From JBATTK01 sp049670505 (lineage in GTDB: Bacteria; Bacteroidota; Bacteroidia; Flavobacteriales; Flavobacteriaceae), in contig JBATTK010000074.1 of the NCBI GenBank assembly GCA_049670505.1, positions 1-13,329 of the forward strand: DNA of 13,329 nt, in the 5' to 3' direction. The position numbers and the translations under genes are program-made. The notes under the pieces were generated by a model that searched no databases, had not been told where the DNA came from, and worked only from the letters and a program-made list of their open reading frames with translations. Shown in pieces: positions 1 to 9,309 of this stretch. Positions within the stretch are counted from its first letter, which is position 1. Every line of letters begins with the position of its first letter.

Positions 1-21
1 CTTTGTAAATCAATGGAATGC

Positions 22-58
22 AAAAAACAAACCCTCGATAGTTGAGTATCGAGGGTTT
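22..58 (-). terminator. Intrinsic terminator after rpoC
   Basis: A perfect 12-bp stem (arms 29-40 and 47-58, sequence AAACCCTCGATA and its complement) closes a 6-nt loop. On the minus strand it is followed by G and then six T residues (27-22), the classic layout of a Rho-independent terminator. It starts 11 nt past the rpoC stop codon and most likely ends the whole cluster. The + strand arm also runs into a T tract at 56-60, so it could stop transcription from a convergent gene to the left as well. Confidence 0.92.
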
Positions 59-69
59 TTGAATTCAAT

Positions 70-3000
70 TTAGAATTTCAAGGCTTCCTTTCGCGCCATG
101 ATTTCATCATATTCTTCTTTCGAGCCTACAATGATGTTCTCGTAGTCGCGCATACCCGTACCTGCAGGAATTTTATGCCCAACTATAACATTCTCTTTCA
201 ATCCTTCCAAGGTATCTATCTTACCACTTACAGCAGCTTCGTTCAATACTTTGGTAGTTTCTTGGAAAGAAGCTGCTGAAATAAACGATTTGGTCTGTAA
301 GGAAGCCCTGGTTATACCCTGTAAAATAGGTGTAGCCGTTGCCGCAACGGCATCCCTTGCTACAACCAAAGCCTTATCCGAACGTTTAAGTATGGAATTT
401 TCATCCCTAAGCTCGCGGGACGTAATAATCTGACCTGCCTTTAGGTTTTCCGATTCTCCTTGATCTTCAACTACTTTTTTACCGAAGATTTCATCGTTCT
501 CTCTAATAAAATCATCTTTATGTGCCAATTGGTTCTCTAAGAAAATCGTATCACCCGAATCTTGAATCCTTACTTTACGCATCATCTGTCTTACGACTAC
601 CTCAAAATGTTTGTCGTTGATTTTTACGCCTTGCAAACGATATACTTCTTGAACCTCGTTCACCAAATATTGTTGTACGGCCGATGGTCCTTTTATTGCC
701 AAAATATCCTCTGGTGTTATGGATCCATCCGACAAGGGCATTCCGGCACGGACGTAATCATTCTCTTGAACCAAAATCTGATTGGAAAGTTTTACCAGAT
801 ATTTCTTGATTTCTCCCAATTTTGATTCTATGATAATTTCGCGGTTACCACGTTTTATCTTACCAAAGGACACTACACCATCAATCTCTGAAACTACGGC
901 CGGATTTGAAGGATTACGAGCCTCGAACAATTCGGTCACTCTTGGAAGACCTCCTGTAATATCCCCCGCCTTGGCAGATTTACGTGGGATTTTCACCAAA
1001 ATCTTACCTTCTTTGATATTGTCCCCGTCATCTACCATGATATGAGAACCTACGGGTAGATTGTACGAACGTAAAACTTCATCCTTATTATTCTTTATTA
1101 ACAAGGTAGGAATCAACTTCTTGTTCCTTGATTCCGATATTACTTTTTCCTGGAAACCGGTCTGCTCATCTATTTCTACCTGATAAGTAACTCCCTGATC
1201 GATATTTTCATAAGCGATTTTTCCAGGGAATTCCGAAACGATTACCCCGTTGTATGGATCCCATTGGCAAACAATATCCTCCTTTTTGATTTTTGCCCCG
1301 TTTTTAATAAATATTTGGGAACCGTAAGGAATATTATTTGTGCTGAGCGTAATACCTGTTTTTACATCTACGATTTTTATTTCAGAAGTCCTGGAAATAA
1401 CAATTTCAACTTTTTTGCCATCACCATCTTCCCCGGCAACCGTTCTAAGATCTTCTATTTCGGCAATACCGTCAAATTTGGAAACCAACTTGCTATCCTC
1501 CGAAATATTTCCTGCAATACCTCCCACGTGGAATGTACGTAGGGTCAACTGTGTACCAGGCTCACCAATAGACTGTGCGGCCACAACGCCAACAGCTTCA
1601 CCTCGCTGCACCATTTTATTGGTGGAAAGGTTTCTACCGTAGCATTTTCCGCATATTCCTTTATCCGCCTCACAGGTCAAAGCTGAACGCACCTCTATCT
1701 TGTCAATAGGGGACGCCTCGACCCTTTTTACATCCGACTCCAAGACTTCTTGGCCTGCCCTCAGTAAAAGTTCTTCGGTCAAAGGATTGTAGACATCATG
1801 CAAAGAAACCCTTCCAAGGATTCTTTCTCCCAGTGTTTCTACGATTTCTTCATTTTTCTTCAAGGCCTCTACTTCAATTCCACGAAGTGTTCCACAATCT
1901 TCAATATTTATTATAACATCTTGGGAAACATCTACCAAACGACGTGTTAAATAACCGGCATCAGCAGTTTTTAAAGCCGTATCCGCTAGTCCTTTACGTG
2001 CACCGTGCGTAGAAATAAAGTACTCTAAAATGGATAATCCTTCCTTAAAGTTGGAAAGAATAGGGTTTTCAATAATTTCACCACCGCCCGCGGTAGATTT
2101 TTTAGGCTTGGCCATCAATCCACGCATACCGGTCAACTGACGGATCTGCTCTTTGGAACCCCTAGCACCGGAATCCAACATCATATACACGGAGTTGAAT
2201 CCTTGCTGATCTTCACGAATACGCTTCATGGCCAGTTCCGTTAACATGGCATTGGTAGATGTCCAAACATCGATTACCTGATTATAACGTTCGTTATTCG
2301 TAATCAATCCCATGTTATAGTTGGCCATAATACCATCTACCTGTACATTGGCATCCCCAATCATCTCATGCTTTTCCTGCGGAATAATAATATCTCCCAA
2401 ACTAAAGGACAGGCCTCCCTTGAAAGCAAATTCATACCCCATGGTCTTGATTTTGTCCAAGAAATCAGAAGTGGTAGGCACATCCGTGACGGCAAGTATA
2501 TTACCAATAATGTCACGTAAGGATTTTTTATTCAAAACATCGTTCACATAGCCGGCTTCTTCCGGAACCACCATATTGAACAATACCCTACCCACGGTAG
2601 TGGTTACAATTTGATTCACCAACGCTCCTTCTTCATTAAAATCTTTCGTCCTCACTTTTATACCGGCATTTAAATCCACCTTGCCTTCATTAAAAGCGAT
2701 AACGACTTCCTCCGCGGAATAGAAAGTCAACCCTTCCCCTTTTACCGGGACTTCCTTGGTCGATTTTCTTTCTTTGGTCATATAGTATAATCCCAATACC
2801 ATATCCTGTGAAGGCACTGTAATAGGTGAGCCATTAGCAGGATTCAATATGTTATGGGATGCCAACATCAATAGCTGTGATTCCAAAATGGCCTCTGGTC
2901 CCAACGGTAAATGAACAGCCATTTGATCACCGTCAAAATCCGCATTAAAAGCCGTACATACCAATGGATGCAAACGTATGGCCTTCCCTTCTATCAGTTT

Positions 3001-4371
3001 TGGTTGAAACGCCTGAATACCCAAACGGTGCAATGTAGGGGCACGGTTTAGCAATACGGGATGTCCTTTCAACACGTTCTCAAGGATGTCCCAAACTACA
3101 GGCTCTTTCTTATCTATTATCTTCTTGGCAGATTTAACCGTTTTTACGATTCCCCTTTCTATCAACTTACGGATAACAAAGGGTTTATACAATTCTGCCG
3201 CCATATCCTTGGGAAGGCCACATTCGAATAATTTCATCTCAGGTCCTACAACGATGACCGAACGTGCGGAATAATCTACACGTTTACCCAAAAGATTTTG
3301 GCGGAAACGGCCTTGCTTACCTTTCAAAGAATCCGAAAGTGATTTCAACGGTCTGTTGGATTCCGTTTTAACCGCGGATGCCTTGCGGGTATTATCGAAC
3401 AGGGAATCTACGGCTTCCTGAAGCATTCGTTTCTCATTTCTAAGAATTACTTCAGGGGCCTTTATTTCCATCAATCGTTTTAGACGATTGTTCCTTATAA
3501 TTACCCTTCTATACAAATCATTTAAGTCCGAAGTAGCGAAACGGCCACCATCCAATGGTACTAGCGGACGTAATTCCGGTGGAATAACAGGAACTACTTT
3601 CATAATCATCCATTCGGGCCTGTTTTCCCTATTCTCCTGTGATTCCCTTAACGCCTCAACGACCTGAAGACGTTTTAAGGCCTCCATTTTGCGTTGTTTG
3701 GAAGTCTCGGTATTTGCCTTATGTCTTAACGAAAAGGAAAGCTCGTTTAAATCTATACGTGACAATAGATCAATAAGACATTCGGCACCCATTTTAGCAA
3801 TAAACTTATTAGGGTCACTATCCTCTAAATATTGGTTTTCGGGAGGAATCGTCTCTAGAATATTGAGGTACTCCTCTTCTGTTAAGAAATCCATTTTTTT
3901 GATTTCTTCCCCTTCTTCCGTAGCCTTTGCAATACCTGGCTGAATCACCACATAACGTTCATAATAGATGATCATATCCAATTTCTTGGAAGGTAATCCT
4001 AATAGGTAACCGATTTTATTCGGCAAAGAGCGGAAATACCAGATGTGGGCAACGGGAACAACCAGATTAATGTGCCCAACTCTATCCCTACGCACCTTTT
4101 TCTCGGTAACCTCTACGCCGCAACGATCACAAACGATTCCGCGATAACGGATACGTTTATACTTTCCGCAGGCACATTCATAGTCCTTTACAGGACCAAA
4201 AATACGCTCACAGAAAAGCCCATCGCGTTCTGGCTTGTGCGTTCTATAGTTAATTGTTTCAGGTTTTAAGACTTCTCCTCTTGACTCTCCCAGAATAGCT
4301 TCAGGGGATGCCAATCCTATTGAAATTTTATTGAACCTTTTTATTGGATTATTATCTTTTAGTCTAGCCAT
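70..4371 (-). CDS. rpoC: DNA-directed RNA polymerase subunit beta'
   Basis: Largest catalytic subunit of RNA polymerase. It carries the active-site magnesium and forms the clamp and the wall of the main channel. The protein has 1433 aa, a family-typical length for Bacteroidetes. The N-terminal zinc ribbon is formed by C66, C68, C81 and C84. The catalytic loop NADFDGDQM begins at N476, placing the metal-binding aspartates at 478, 480 and 482. The second zinc site is C826, C900, C907 and C910. The trigger loop follows near 936-951 and retains the histidine of the FHVGG segment (H948). The start is the ATG of MARLKDNN, 39 nt after the rpoB stop, and the stop is TAA. The short gap implies co-transcription with rpoB. 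No frameshift or missing catalytic residue is seen. The upstream bases lack a Shine-Dalgarno motif. Confidence 0.99.
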   Translation of the reverse strand: MARLKDNNPIKRFNKISIGLASPEAILGESRGEVLKPETINYRTHKPERDGLFCERIFGPVKDYECACGKYKRIRYRGIVCDRCGVEVTEKKVRRDRVGHINLVVPVAHIWYFRSLPNKIGYLLGLPSKKLDMIIYYERYVVIQPGIAKATEEGEEIKKMDFLTEEEYLNILETIPPENQYLEDSDPNKFIAKMGAECLIDLLSRIDLNELSFSLRHKANTETSKQRKMEALKRLQVVEALRESQENRENRPEWMIMKVVPVIPPELRPLVPLDGGRFATSDLNDLYRRVIIRNNRLKRLMEIKAPEVILRNEKRMLQEAVDSLFDNTRKASAVKTESNRPLKSLSDSLKGKQGRFRQNLLGKRVDYSARSVIVVGPEMKLFECGLPKDMAAELYKPFVIRKLIERGIVKTVKSAKKIIDKKEPVVWDILENVLKGHPVLLNRAPTLHRLGIQAFQPKLIEGKAIRLHPLVCTAFNADFDGDQMAVHLPLGPEAILESQLLMLASHNILNPANGSPITVPSQDMVLGLYYMTKERKSTKEVPVKGEGLTFYSAEEVVIAFNEGKVDLNAGIKVRTKDFNEEGALVNQIVTTTVGRVLFNMVVPEEAGYVNDVLNKKSLRDIIGNILAVTDVPTTSDFLDKIKTMGYEFAFKGGLSFSLGDIIIPQEKHEMIGDANVQVDGIMANYNMGLITNNERYNQVIDVWTSTNAMLTELAMKRIREDQQGFNSVYMMLDSGARGSKEQIRQLTGMRGLMAKPKKSTAGGGEIIENPILSNFKEGLSILEYFISTHGARKGLADTALKTADAGYLTRRLVDVSQDVIINIEDCGTLRGIEVEALKKNEEIVETLGERILGRVSLHDVYNPLTEELLLRAGQEVLESDVKRVEASPIDKIEVRSALTCEADKGICGKCYGRNLSTNKMVQRGEAVGVVAAQSIGEPGTQLTLRTFHVGGIAGNISEDSKLVSKFDGIAEIEDLRTVAGEDGDGKKVEIVISRTSEIKIVDVKTGITLSTNNIPYGSQIFIKNGAKIKKEDIVCQWDPYNGVIVSEFPGKIAYENIDQGVTYQVEIDEQTGFQEKVISESRNKKLIPTLLIKNNKDEVLRSYNLPVGSHIMVDDGDNIKEGKILVKIPRKSAKAGDITGGLPRVTELFEARNPSNPAVVSEIDGVVSFGKIKRGNREIIIESKLGEIKKYLVKLSNQILVQENDYVRAGMPLSDGSITPEDILAIKGPSAVQQYLVNEVQEVYRLQGVKINDKHFEVVVRQMMRKVRIQDSGDTIFLENQLAHKDDFIRENDEIFGKKVVEDQGESENLKAGQIITSRELRDENSILKRSDKALVVARDAVAATATPILQGITRASLQTKSFISAASFQETTKVLNEAAVSGKIDTLEGLKENVIVGHKIPAGTGMRDYENIIVGSKEEYDEIMARKEALKF

Positions 4372-4410
4372 AACAATATGGTGATAATGAATTAAATGTG
4401 TCTATTTCTA

Positions 4411-7400
4411 TTATTCTTCCAATCTGATATCCAAACCTAAACCTTTAAGTTCGTGCATCAATACATTGAATGATTCTGGTAAACCAGGTTCGGGCATTGT
4501 TTCTCCCTTAACGATGGATTCATAGGTTTTTGCCCTACCGATAACATCATCCGATTTTACCGTTAATATCTCCCGCAAAGTTGCCGAGGCACCGTATGCT
4601 TCCAATGCCCATACTTCCATTTCCCCAAAACGCTGACCACCAAACTGGGCCTTACCACCTAATGGTTGTTGCGTAATCAAGGAGTATGGTCCTATGGACC
4701 TTGCATGCATCTTATCATCTACCATGTGTCCTAATTTCAACATGTAAATGACCCCAACGGTCGCAGGTTGGTCAAAACGTTGTCCGGTTCCGCCATCATA
4801 TAGATAAGTATGTCCAAATCTTGGAATACCCGCTTCATCGGTATAGGAGTTTATCTGATCTAGGGTTGCACCATCAAAAATTGGTGTGCCGTACTTTCTG
4901 CCCAGCTTAAGACCTGCCCAACCTAGAACGGTTTCATAAATTTGACCGATATTCATACGCGATGGTACCCCTAAAGGATTCAATACGATATCCACTGGTG
5001 TTCCATCTTCCAAGAAAGGCATATCTTCCTGACGAACGATACGGGCAACAATACCTTTGTTACCATGACGACCCGCCATTTTATCACCTACTTTAAGTTT
5101 ACGTTTTTTGGCAATGTATACCTTGGCCAATTTCATGATGCCCGCAGGTAACTCATCCCCAACAGAAATAGTAAACTTATCTCTTCTTAAATTTCCTTGA
5201 AGGTCGTTCAATTTTATTTTGTAGTTATGCAACAAATCGGCAACCATGGTATTGGTCTCCTTATCCGTTGTCCAACTTCCACCTACCAAATGTGCAAAGT
5301 CATCTACGGCATTTAACATCTTCATGGTGTATTTTTTGCCCTTGGGAAGCACTTCTTCCCCTAGATCGTTCAATACTCCTTGAGAGGTTTTACCATTGAT
5401 CATGGCAAACAATTTGTCTACCAAAACATCTTTTAGCTGCTGAAACTTCACTTCATATTCCAGCTCCAGTGTAGAAATGGCTTCCTTATCTTCAGAGCGC
5501 TTGCGCTTGTCCTTTATAGATCTGGAAAACAATTTTTTATCTATAACAACACCTCTCAGGGACGGAGATGCTTTTAAGGAAGCATCCTTGACATCCCCTG
5601 CCTTGTCACCAAAGATGGCACGAAGTAGTTTTTCCTCCGGAGTTGGGTCGGACTCCCCTTTTGGGGTAATCTTCCCTATTAATATATCTCCCGGTTTTAC
5701 TTCTGCACCGATACGAATCATGCCATACTCGTCCAAATCCTTGGTCGCCTCTTCCGAAACATTAGGAATATCGTTGGTAAGTTCTTCGGCCCCTAATTTG
5801 GTATCCCTTACTTCTAGGGCATATTCATCTATATGTATGGAAGTAAAAATATCCTCACGAACCACCTTTTCCGAGATTACAATTGCATCTTCAAAATTAT
5901 AGCCTTTCCATGGCATAAAGGCCACTTTTAGGTTTCTACCCAAGGCCAATTCGCCTTTTTCCGTGGCATAGCCCTCACACAGCACCTGTCCTTTTTTAAC
6001 CTTATCACCTTTCTTCACAATAGGTTTTAAGTTAATACTGGTTCCTTGATTGGTTTTTCTGAATTTTACCAACTCGTAGGTCTTGGAATCCTCTTCAAAA
6101 CTTACTAATCGCTGTTCTTCCGATCGGCTATACTTGATAGTGATTTTCTTGGAATCTACATATTCAATAACCCCATCGCCCTCGGCATTGATCAATACCC
6201 TGGAATCAGAAGCAACCTGTCTTTCCAGACCGGTACCTACAATGGGCGACTGTGGTTTTAGTAAGGGAACCGCTTGTCGCATCATATTAGACCCCATTAA
6301 GGCACGGTTGGCATCATCGTGCTCCAAGAAAGGTATCAAGGATGCAGAAATAGATGCTATCTGATTGGGTGCAACATCCGTGTAATTTACTTCTGATGGG
6401 TCTACCACAGGGAAATCCCCTTCTTCCCTTGCGATGACCTTATCGCGATCTATTGTACCGTTCTCCTTCAATGGAATGTTTGCCTGGGCAATTTTCATCC
6501 CTTCTTCCTCTTCTGCACTTAAGTATCTGAAATCTTTTGTATCTACCTTACCACTTTCAACTTTCCGATAGGGTGTTTCCAAAAAGCCCATTGGGTTTAC
6601 TTTGGCAAAAACAGCTAGGGAAGAGATCAAACCAATGTTAGGTCCTTCCGGTGTTTCTATGGGGCAAAGCCTTCCGTAATGGGTATAGTGTACATCTCGC
6701 ACTTCAAAACCAGCTCTTTCCCTAGAAAGACCTCCTGGCCCAAGTGCCGATAATCTTCTTTTATGGGTTATCTCGGCCAATGGATTGGTCTGATCCATAA
6801 ACTGCGACAACTGATTGGTTCCAAAGAACGAATTTATCACGGAGGACAAGGTCTTCGCGTTGATCAAATCAATGGGTGTAAATACCTCATTGTCACGAAC
6901 GTTCATACGCTCACGGATAGTCCTCGCCATACGCGCCAATCCTACTCCAAACTGAGAGGAGAGCTGTTCCCCTACCGTACGTACACGACGGTTGGAAAGG
7001 TGATCTATATCATCGATTTCCGCTTTGGAGTTGATCAATTCTATCAAATACTTTATAATTGTTATGATATCTTCCTTGGTCAAGACCTGCTTGTCCATTC
7101 CAATATCCAACTGCAACTTTTTGTTCATTCGATAACGACCCACCTCACCAAGGTTATATCGTTGATCGGAAAAGAATAATTTGTCAATAATACCACGTGC
7201 AGTTTCCTCATCTGGCGGTTCCGCATTACGTAACTGACGATAGATATGTTCTACCGCCTCTTTTTCCGAGTTGGTTGGATCCTTTTGCAGTGTATTGTGG
7301 ATAATGGCATAATCTGACTGGGCGTTGTTCTCTTTGTGCAAAAGAATAGTCTTCACATCAGCTTCCAAGATTTCCGCAATATGTTCTTTCTCTAAAATAG

Positions 7401-8220
7401 TATCACGATCAAGAACGATCTCGTTCCTTTCAATAGATACTACTTCGCCCGTATCCTCGTCCACAAAATCCTCGTGCCAAGTATTCAATACTCTTGCTGC
7501 CAATTTGCGGCCCAATACTTTCTTTAATCCGGCATTGGAAACTTTTATCTCCTCCGAAAGATCAAAAATCTCAAGGATATCCTTATCACGCTCAAAACCA
7601 ATGGCCCTGAACAAGGTAGTTACCGGTAATTTTTTCTTTCTATCAATATAAGCGTACATAACGCCGTTGATATCCGTTGCAAATTCTATCCAAGAGCCTT
7701 TGAAAGGGATAACCCTTGCGGAATATAGCTTGGTTCCGTTGGCATGGAAAGATTGTCCGAAGAACACCCCAGGGGAACGGTGTAATTGAGAAACTACAAC
7801 TCGTTCCGCACCGTTGATTACAAAAGTACCGCTAGGTGTCATATAAGGTATGGTACCTAAATAAACGTCTTGTACTATTGTCTCAAAATCCTCATGCTCG
7901 GGATCGGTACAATATAATTTTAGCCTTGCTTTAAGAGGAACGCTATATGTTAGCCCTCTTTCAATGCATTCTTGTATAGAATATCTTGGCGGATCTATAA
8001 AATAGTCAAGAAATTCTAGTACAAACTGGTTTCGTGTGTCGGTAATCGGGAAGTTTTCCATGAAGGTGTTGTACAGGCCTTCATTGCCCCTTTCATCAGA
8101 TTTTGTTTCAAGTTGAAAAAAATCTTGAAATGACTTAATCTGGATGTCCAAGAAATCCGGATAGTCCGGTATGTTCTTAGCGGATGCAAAACTTATTCTT
8201 TCGGTCTGATTTGTGAACAT
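4411..8220 (-). CDS. rpoB: DNA-directed RNA polymerase subunit beta
   Basis: Second catalytic subunit of RNA polymerase; with beta' it forms the active centre and binds rifamycins. I choose the ATG at 8220 (MFTNQTERISFA, 1269 aa). The open frame extends only one more codon, to a TTG at 8223, and flavobacterial RpoB conventionally starts MFTNQ. The rifamycin pocket is wild type: Q473, D476, H486 and S491 match E. coli Q513, D516, H526 and S531. The invariant GDKMAGRHGNKG lies at 1045-1056, and the C-terminal clamp segment ends in LDIRLEE. Between about residues 900 and 1030 a charged, lysine-rich stretch replaces the short link of minimal beta subunits, at the site where E. coli has its second dispensable region. 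The stop is TAA. The 139-nt gap before it holds hairpins that may attenuate entry into rpoBC. Confidence 0.99.
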   Translation of the reverse strand: MFTNQTERISFASAKNIPDYPDFLDIQIKSFQDFFQLETKSDERGNEGLYNTFMENFPITDTRNQFVLEFLDYFIDPPRYSIQECIERGLTYSVPLKARLKLYCTDPEHEDFETIVQDVYLGTIPYMTPSGTFVINGAERVVVSQLHRSPGVFFGQSFHANGTKLYSARVIPFKGSWIEFATDINGVMYAYIDRKKKLPVTTLFRAIGFERDKDILEIFDLSEEIKVSNAGLKKVLGRKLAARVLNTWHEDFVDEDTGEVVSIERNEIVLDRDTILEKEHIAEILEADVKTILLHKENNAQSDYAIIHNTLQKDPTNSEKEAVEHIYRQLRNAEPPDEETARGIIDKLFFSDQRYNLGEVGRYRMNKKLQLDIGMDKQVLTKEDIITIIKYLIELINSKAEIDDIDHLSNRRVRTVGEQLSSQFGVGLARMARTIRERMNVRDNEVFTPIDLINAKTLSSVINSFFGTNQLSQFMDQTNPLAEITHKRRLSALGPGGLSRERAGFEVRDVHYTHYGRLCPIETPEGPNIGLISSLAVFAKVNPMGFLETPYRKVESGKVDTKDFRYLSAEEEEGMKIAQANIPLKENGTIDRDKVIAREEGDFPVVDPSEVNYTDVAPNQIASISASLIPFLEHDDANRALMGSNMMRQAVPLLKPQSPIVGTGLERQVASDSRVLINAEGDGVIEYVDSKKITIKYSRSEEQRLVSFEEDSKTYELVKFRKTNQGTSINLKPIVKKGDKVKKGQVLCEGYATEKGELALGRNLKVAFMPWKGYNFEDAIVISEKVVREDIFTSIHIDEYALEVRDTKLGAEELTNDIPNVSEEATKDLDEYGMIRIGAEVKPGDILIGKITPKGESDPTPEEKLLRAIFGDKAGDVKDASLKASPSLRGVVIDKKLFSRSIKDKRKRSEDKEAISTLELEYEVKFQQLKDVLVDKLFAMINGKTSQGVLNDLGEEVLPKGKKYTMKMLNAVDDFAHLVGGSWTTDKETNTMVADLLHNYKIKLNDLQGNLRRDKFTISVGDELPAGIMKLAKVYIAKKRKLKVGDKMAGRHGNKGIVARIVRQEDMPFLEDGTPVDIVLNPLGVPSRMNIGQIYETVLGWAGLKLGRKYGTPIFDGATLDQINSYTDEAGIPRFGHTYLYDGGTGQRFDQPATVGVIYMLKLGHMVDDKMHARSIGPYSLITQQPLGGKAQFGGQRFGEMEVWALEAYGASATLREILTVKSDDVIGRAKTYESIVKGETMPEPGLPESFNVLMHELKGLGLDIRLEE

Positions 8221-8264
8221 CAATGGGCATTTTGAACGTGAATACTAAGGGGGTCGTATATCTC

Positions 8265-8286
8265 TTTATATACTATACTATATAAA
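8265..8286. other. AT-rich perfect dyad upstream of rpoB
   Basis: Arms TTTATATA (8265-8272) and TATATAAA (8279-8286) are perfect inverted repeats around a 6-nt loop. The element lies directly downstream, in the minus-strand sense, of the larger rplL-rpoB hairpin and about 45 nt before the rpoB start. It could be a weak RNA hairpin, a helix-opening sequence, or chance in an AT-rich leader. No Bacteroidetes -7 motif of the TAnnTTTG type was found in this gap. Confidence 0.45.
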
Positions 8287-8288
8287 AG

Positions 8289-8338
8289 GGTTTAGGTCTA
8301 GCCATCCGCCAGCCGGCGAACATGGAAAGACCTAAACC
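8289..8338 (-). promoter_or_regulatory. Long nested hairpin between rplL and rpoB, candidate attenuator
   Basis: The outer stem is a perfect 11-bp inverted repeat (8289-8299 with 8328-8338, GGTTTAGGTCT and its complement). Inside it are a 4-bp CCAT/ATGG helix (8302-8305 with 8322-8325) and a GC-rich tip (CGCC 8307-8310 with GGCG 8315-8318). In transcript orientation the stem is followed by C and four T residues, then AT-rich sequence. It lies about 20 nt after the rplL stop codon. In E. coli an attenuator occupies the same gap and lowers rpoBC expression relative to the ribosomal protein genes. A similar role here is inferred from position and structure. The GC-rich tip resembles short palindromic intergenic repeats, so the hairpin may contain a repeat unit. 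Confidence 0.6.
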
Positions 8339-8359
8339 AAATTGTTATGGTTGTTGCTC

Positions 8360-8740
8360 TTATTTAAGCTCAACTTCTGCTCCTGCTTCTTCTAGTGATT
8401 TTTTGATTCCTTCAGCCTCATCTTTAGCGACACCTTCTTTAACAGCTTTCGGTGCGCTATCAACGATGTCCTTCGCATCTTTCAATCCTAAACCAGTTAA
8501 TTCCTTAACCAATTTTACAACAGCTAGTTTAGAACCACCGGCCGCTGTTAAAACAACGTCGAACTCTGATTTTTCCTCAGCGGCCTCACCACCTTCGGCA
8601 GCTCCACCACCAGTGGCAACGGCTACTGCTGCAGCTGCAGGCTCTATACCATATTCATCTTTTAATATATCGGCCAACTCGTTTACCTCCTTTACGGTCA
8701 AGTTTACCAATTGTTCTGCGAAATCTTTTAAATCTGCCAT
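8360..8740 (-). CDS. rplL: 50S ribosomal protein L7/L12
   Basis: Multicopy acidic stalk protein that recruits translation factors such as EF-Tu and EF-G to the ribosome and stimulates GTP hydrolysis. The protein has 126 aa. It has an N-terminal dimerisation and L10-binding helical region (about 1-33), an alanine- and glycine-rich flexible hinge (about 34-57), and the compact C-terminal factor-binding domain (about 58-126). The C-terminal domain includes the conserved KLAVVKLVKE and GLGLKDAKDIVD helices. The ATG start at 8740 gives the standard MADLKDFAEQ beginning. The gene follows rplJ with a 53-nt AT-rich gap, the usual order since L10 and L12 assemble as one complex. Its stop is followed within about 20 nt by the candidate attenuator before rpoB. 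Confidence 0.98.
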   Translation of the reverse strand: MADLKDFAEQLVNLTVKEVNELADILKDEYGIEPAAAAVAVATGGGAAEGGEAAEEKSEFDVVLTAAGGSKLAVVKLVKELTGLGLKDAKDIVDSAPKAVKEGVAKDEAEGIKKSLEEAGAEVELK

Positions 8741-8793
8741 TTTTCTATCGTTTAATAAATTTTTAAAATATAATTGTTTTTAGTGCGTACGTA

Positions 8794-9309
8794 TTATTTT
8801 TCTGATAATGTCTTAAGGATACCTGCAAGTTTACCTCCACCGGACTTCAATCCGGAGATAACATTTTTAGCAGGGGATTGTAACAATCCGATAATCTCAC
8901 CGATCATCTCTTCCTTGGATTTTATGTTGACCAAGGTATCCAATTGATCATCACCAACATAAATTGCTTCTGCTATAAAAGCGCCTTTCAATAAAGGTTT
9001 ATCGGATTTCTTTCTGAAATTCTTAATCAGCTTTGCTGGAACATTTCCTGTTTCCGAAAACATTAAAGAGGTATTCCCTTTCAATACTTCGGGAAGTTCT
9101 CCAAATTCCTTGTCGGATGCTTCCATCGCCTTGGCCAGCAATGTATTCTTCACCACTGCCAATTTAATGTCAGCCTTAAAGCATGCCCTTCTTAAATCCG
9201 AAGTAGCAGTAGCATCCAAACCTGAAATATCCGCAAGATATATAGTGGAGCTATCGGCCAACTGTGTGGTTAAGTCCTGTATAACGTTTAATTTTTCTTC
9301 TCTTGTCAT
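8794..9309 (-). CDS. rplJ: 50S ribosomal protein L10
   Basis: Base of the ribosomal stalk: it binds 23S rRNA next to L11 and carries L7/L12 dimers on its C-terminal helix. The protein has 171 aa, normal for the family. The N-terminal RNA-binding domain opens MTREEKLNVIQDL and includes the conserved LRRACFKADIKLAVVKNTLL region (about 39-58). The C-terminal part is rich in lysine, glycine and hydrophobic residues (SGLKSGGGKLAGILKTL), as expected for an L12-binding helix. The start is the only nearby ATG, at 9309, 22 nt after the rplA stop. That gap is too small to hold a full L10-type autoregulatory leader, so any such element would have to lie within the end of rplA. Confidence 0.98.
   Translation of the reverse strand: MTREEKLNVIQDLTTQLADSSTIYLADISGLDATATSDLRRACFKADIKLAVVKNTLLAKAMEASDKEFGELPEVLKGNTSLMFSETGNVPAKLIKNFRKKSDKPLLKGAFIAEAIYVGDDQLDTLVNIKSKEEMIGEIIGLLQSPAKNVISGLKSGGGKLAGILKTLSEK

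Noticed and set aside
5477..5902. 141-codon + strand frame inside rpoB
   Set aside because: Antisense shadow of a highly conserved coding region, with no start signal or protein-like features of its own.
8221..8223. TTG as the start codon of rpoB, one codon upstream of the ATG
   Set aside because: The ATG gives the usual MFTNQTERISFA start; an extra TTG start is unnecessary.
8177..8230. 17-codon ATG frame overlapping the rpoB start out of frame
   Set aside because: It could be an upstream regulatory frame, but a frame this short is expected by chance, it has no ribosome binding signal, and most of it lies inside rpoB.
8322..8783. 153-codon + strand frame opposite rplL
   Set aside because: It is an antisense shadow of the alanine-rich L7/L12 gene, giving a low-complexity serine/alanine/proline peptide.
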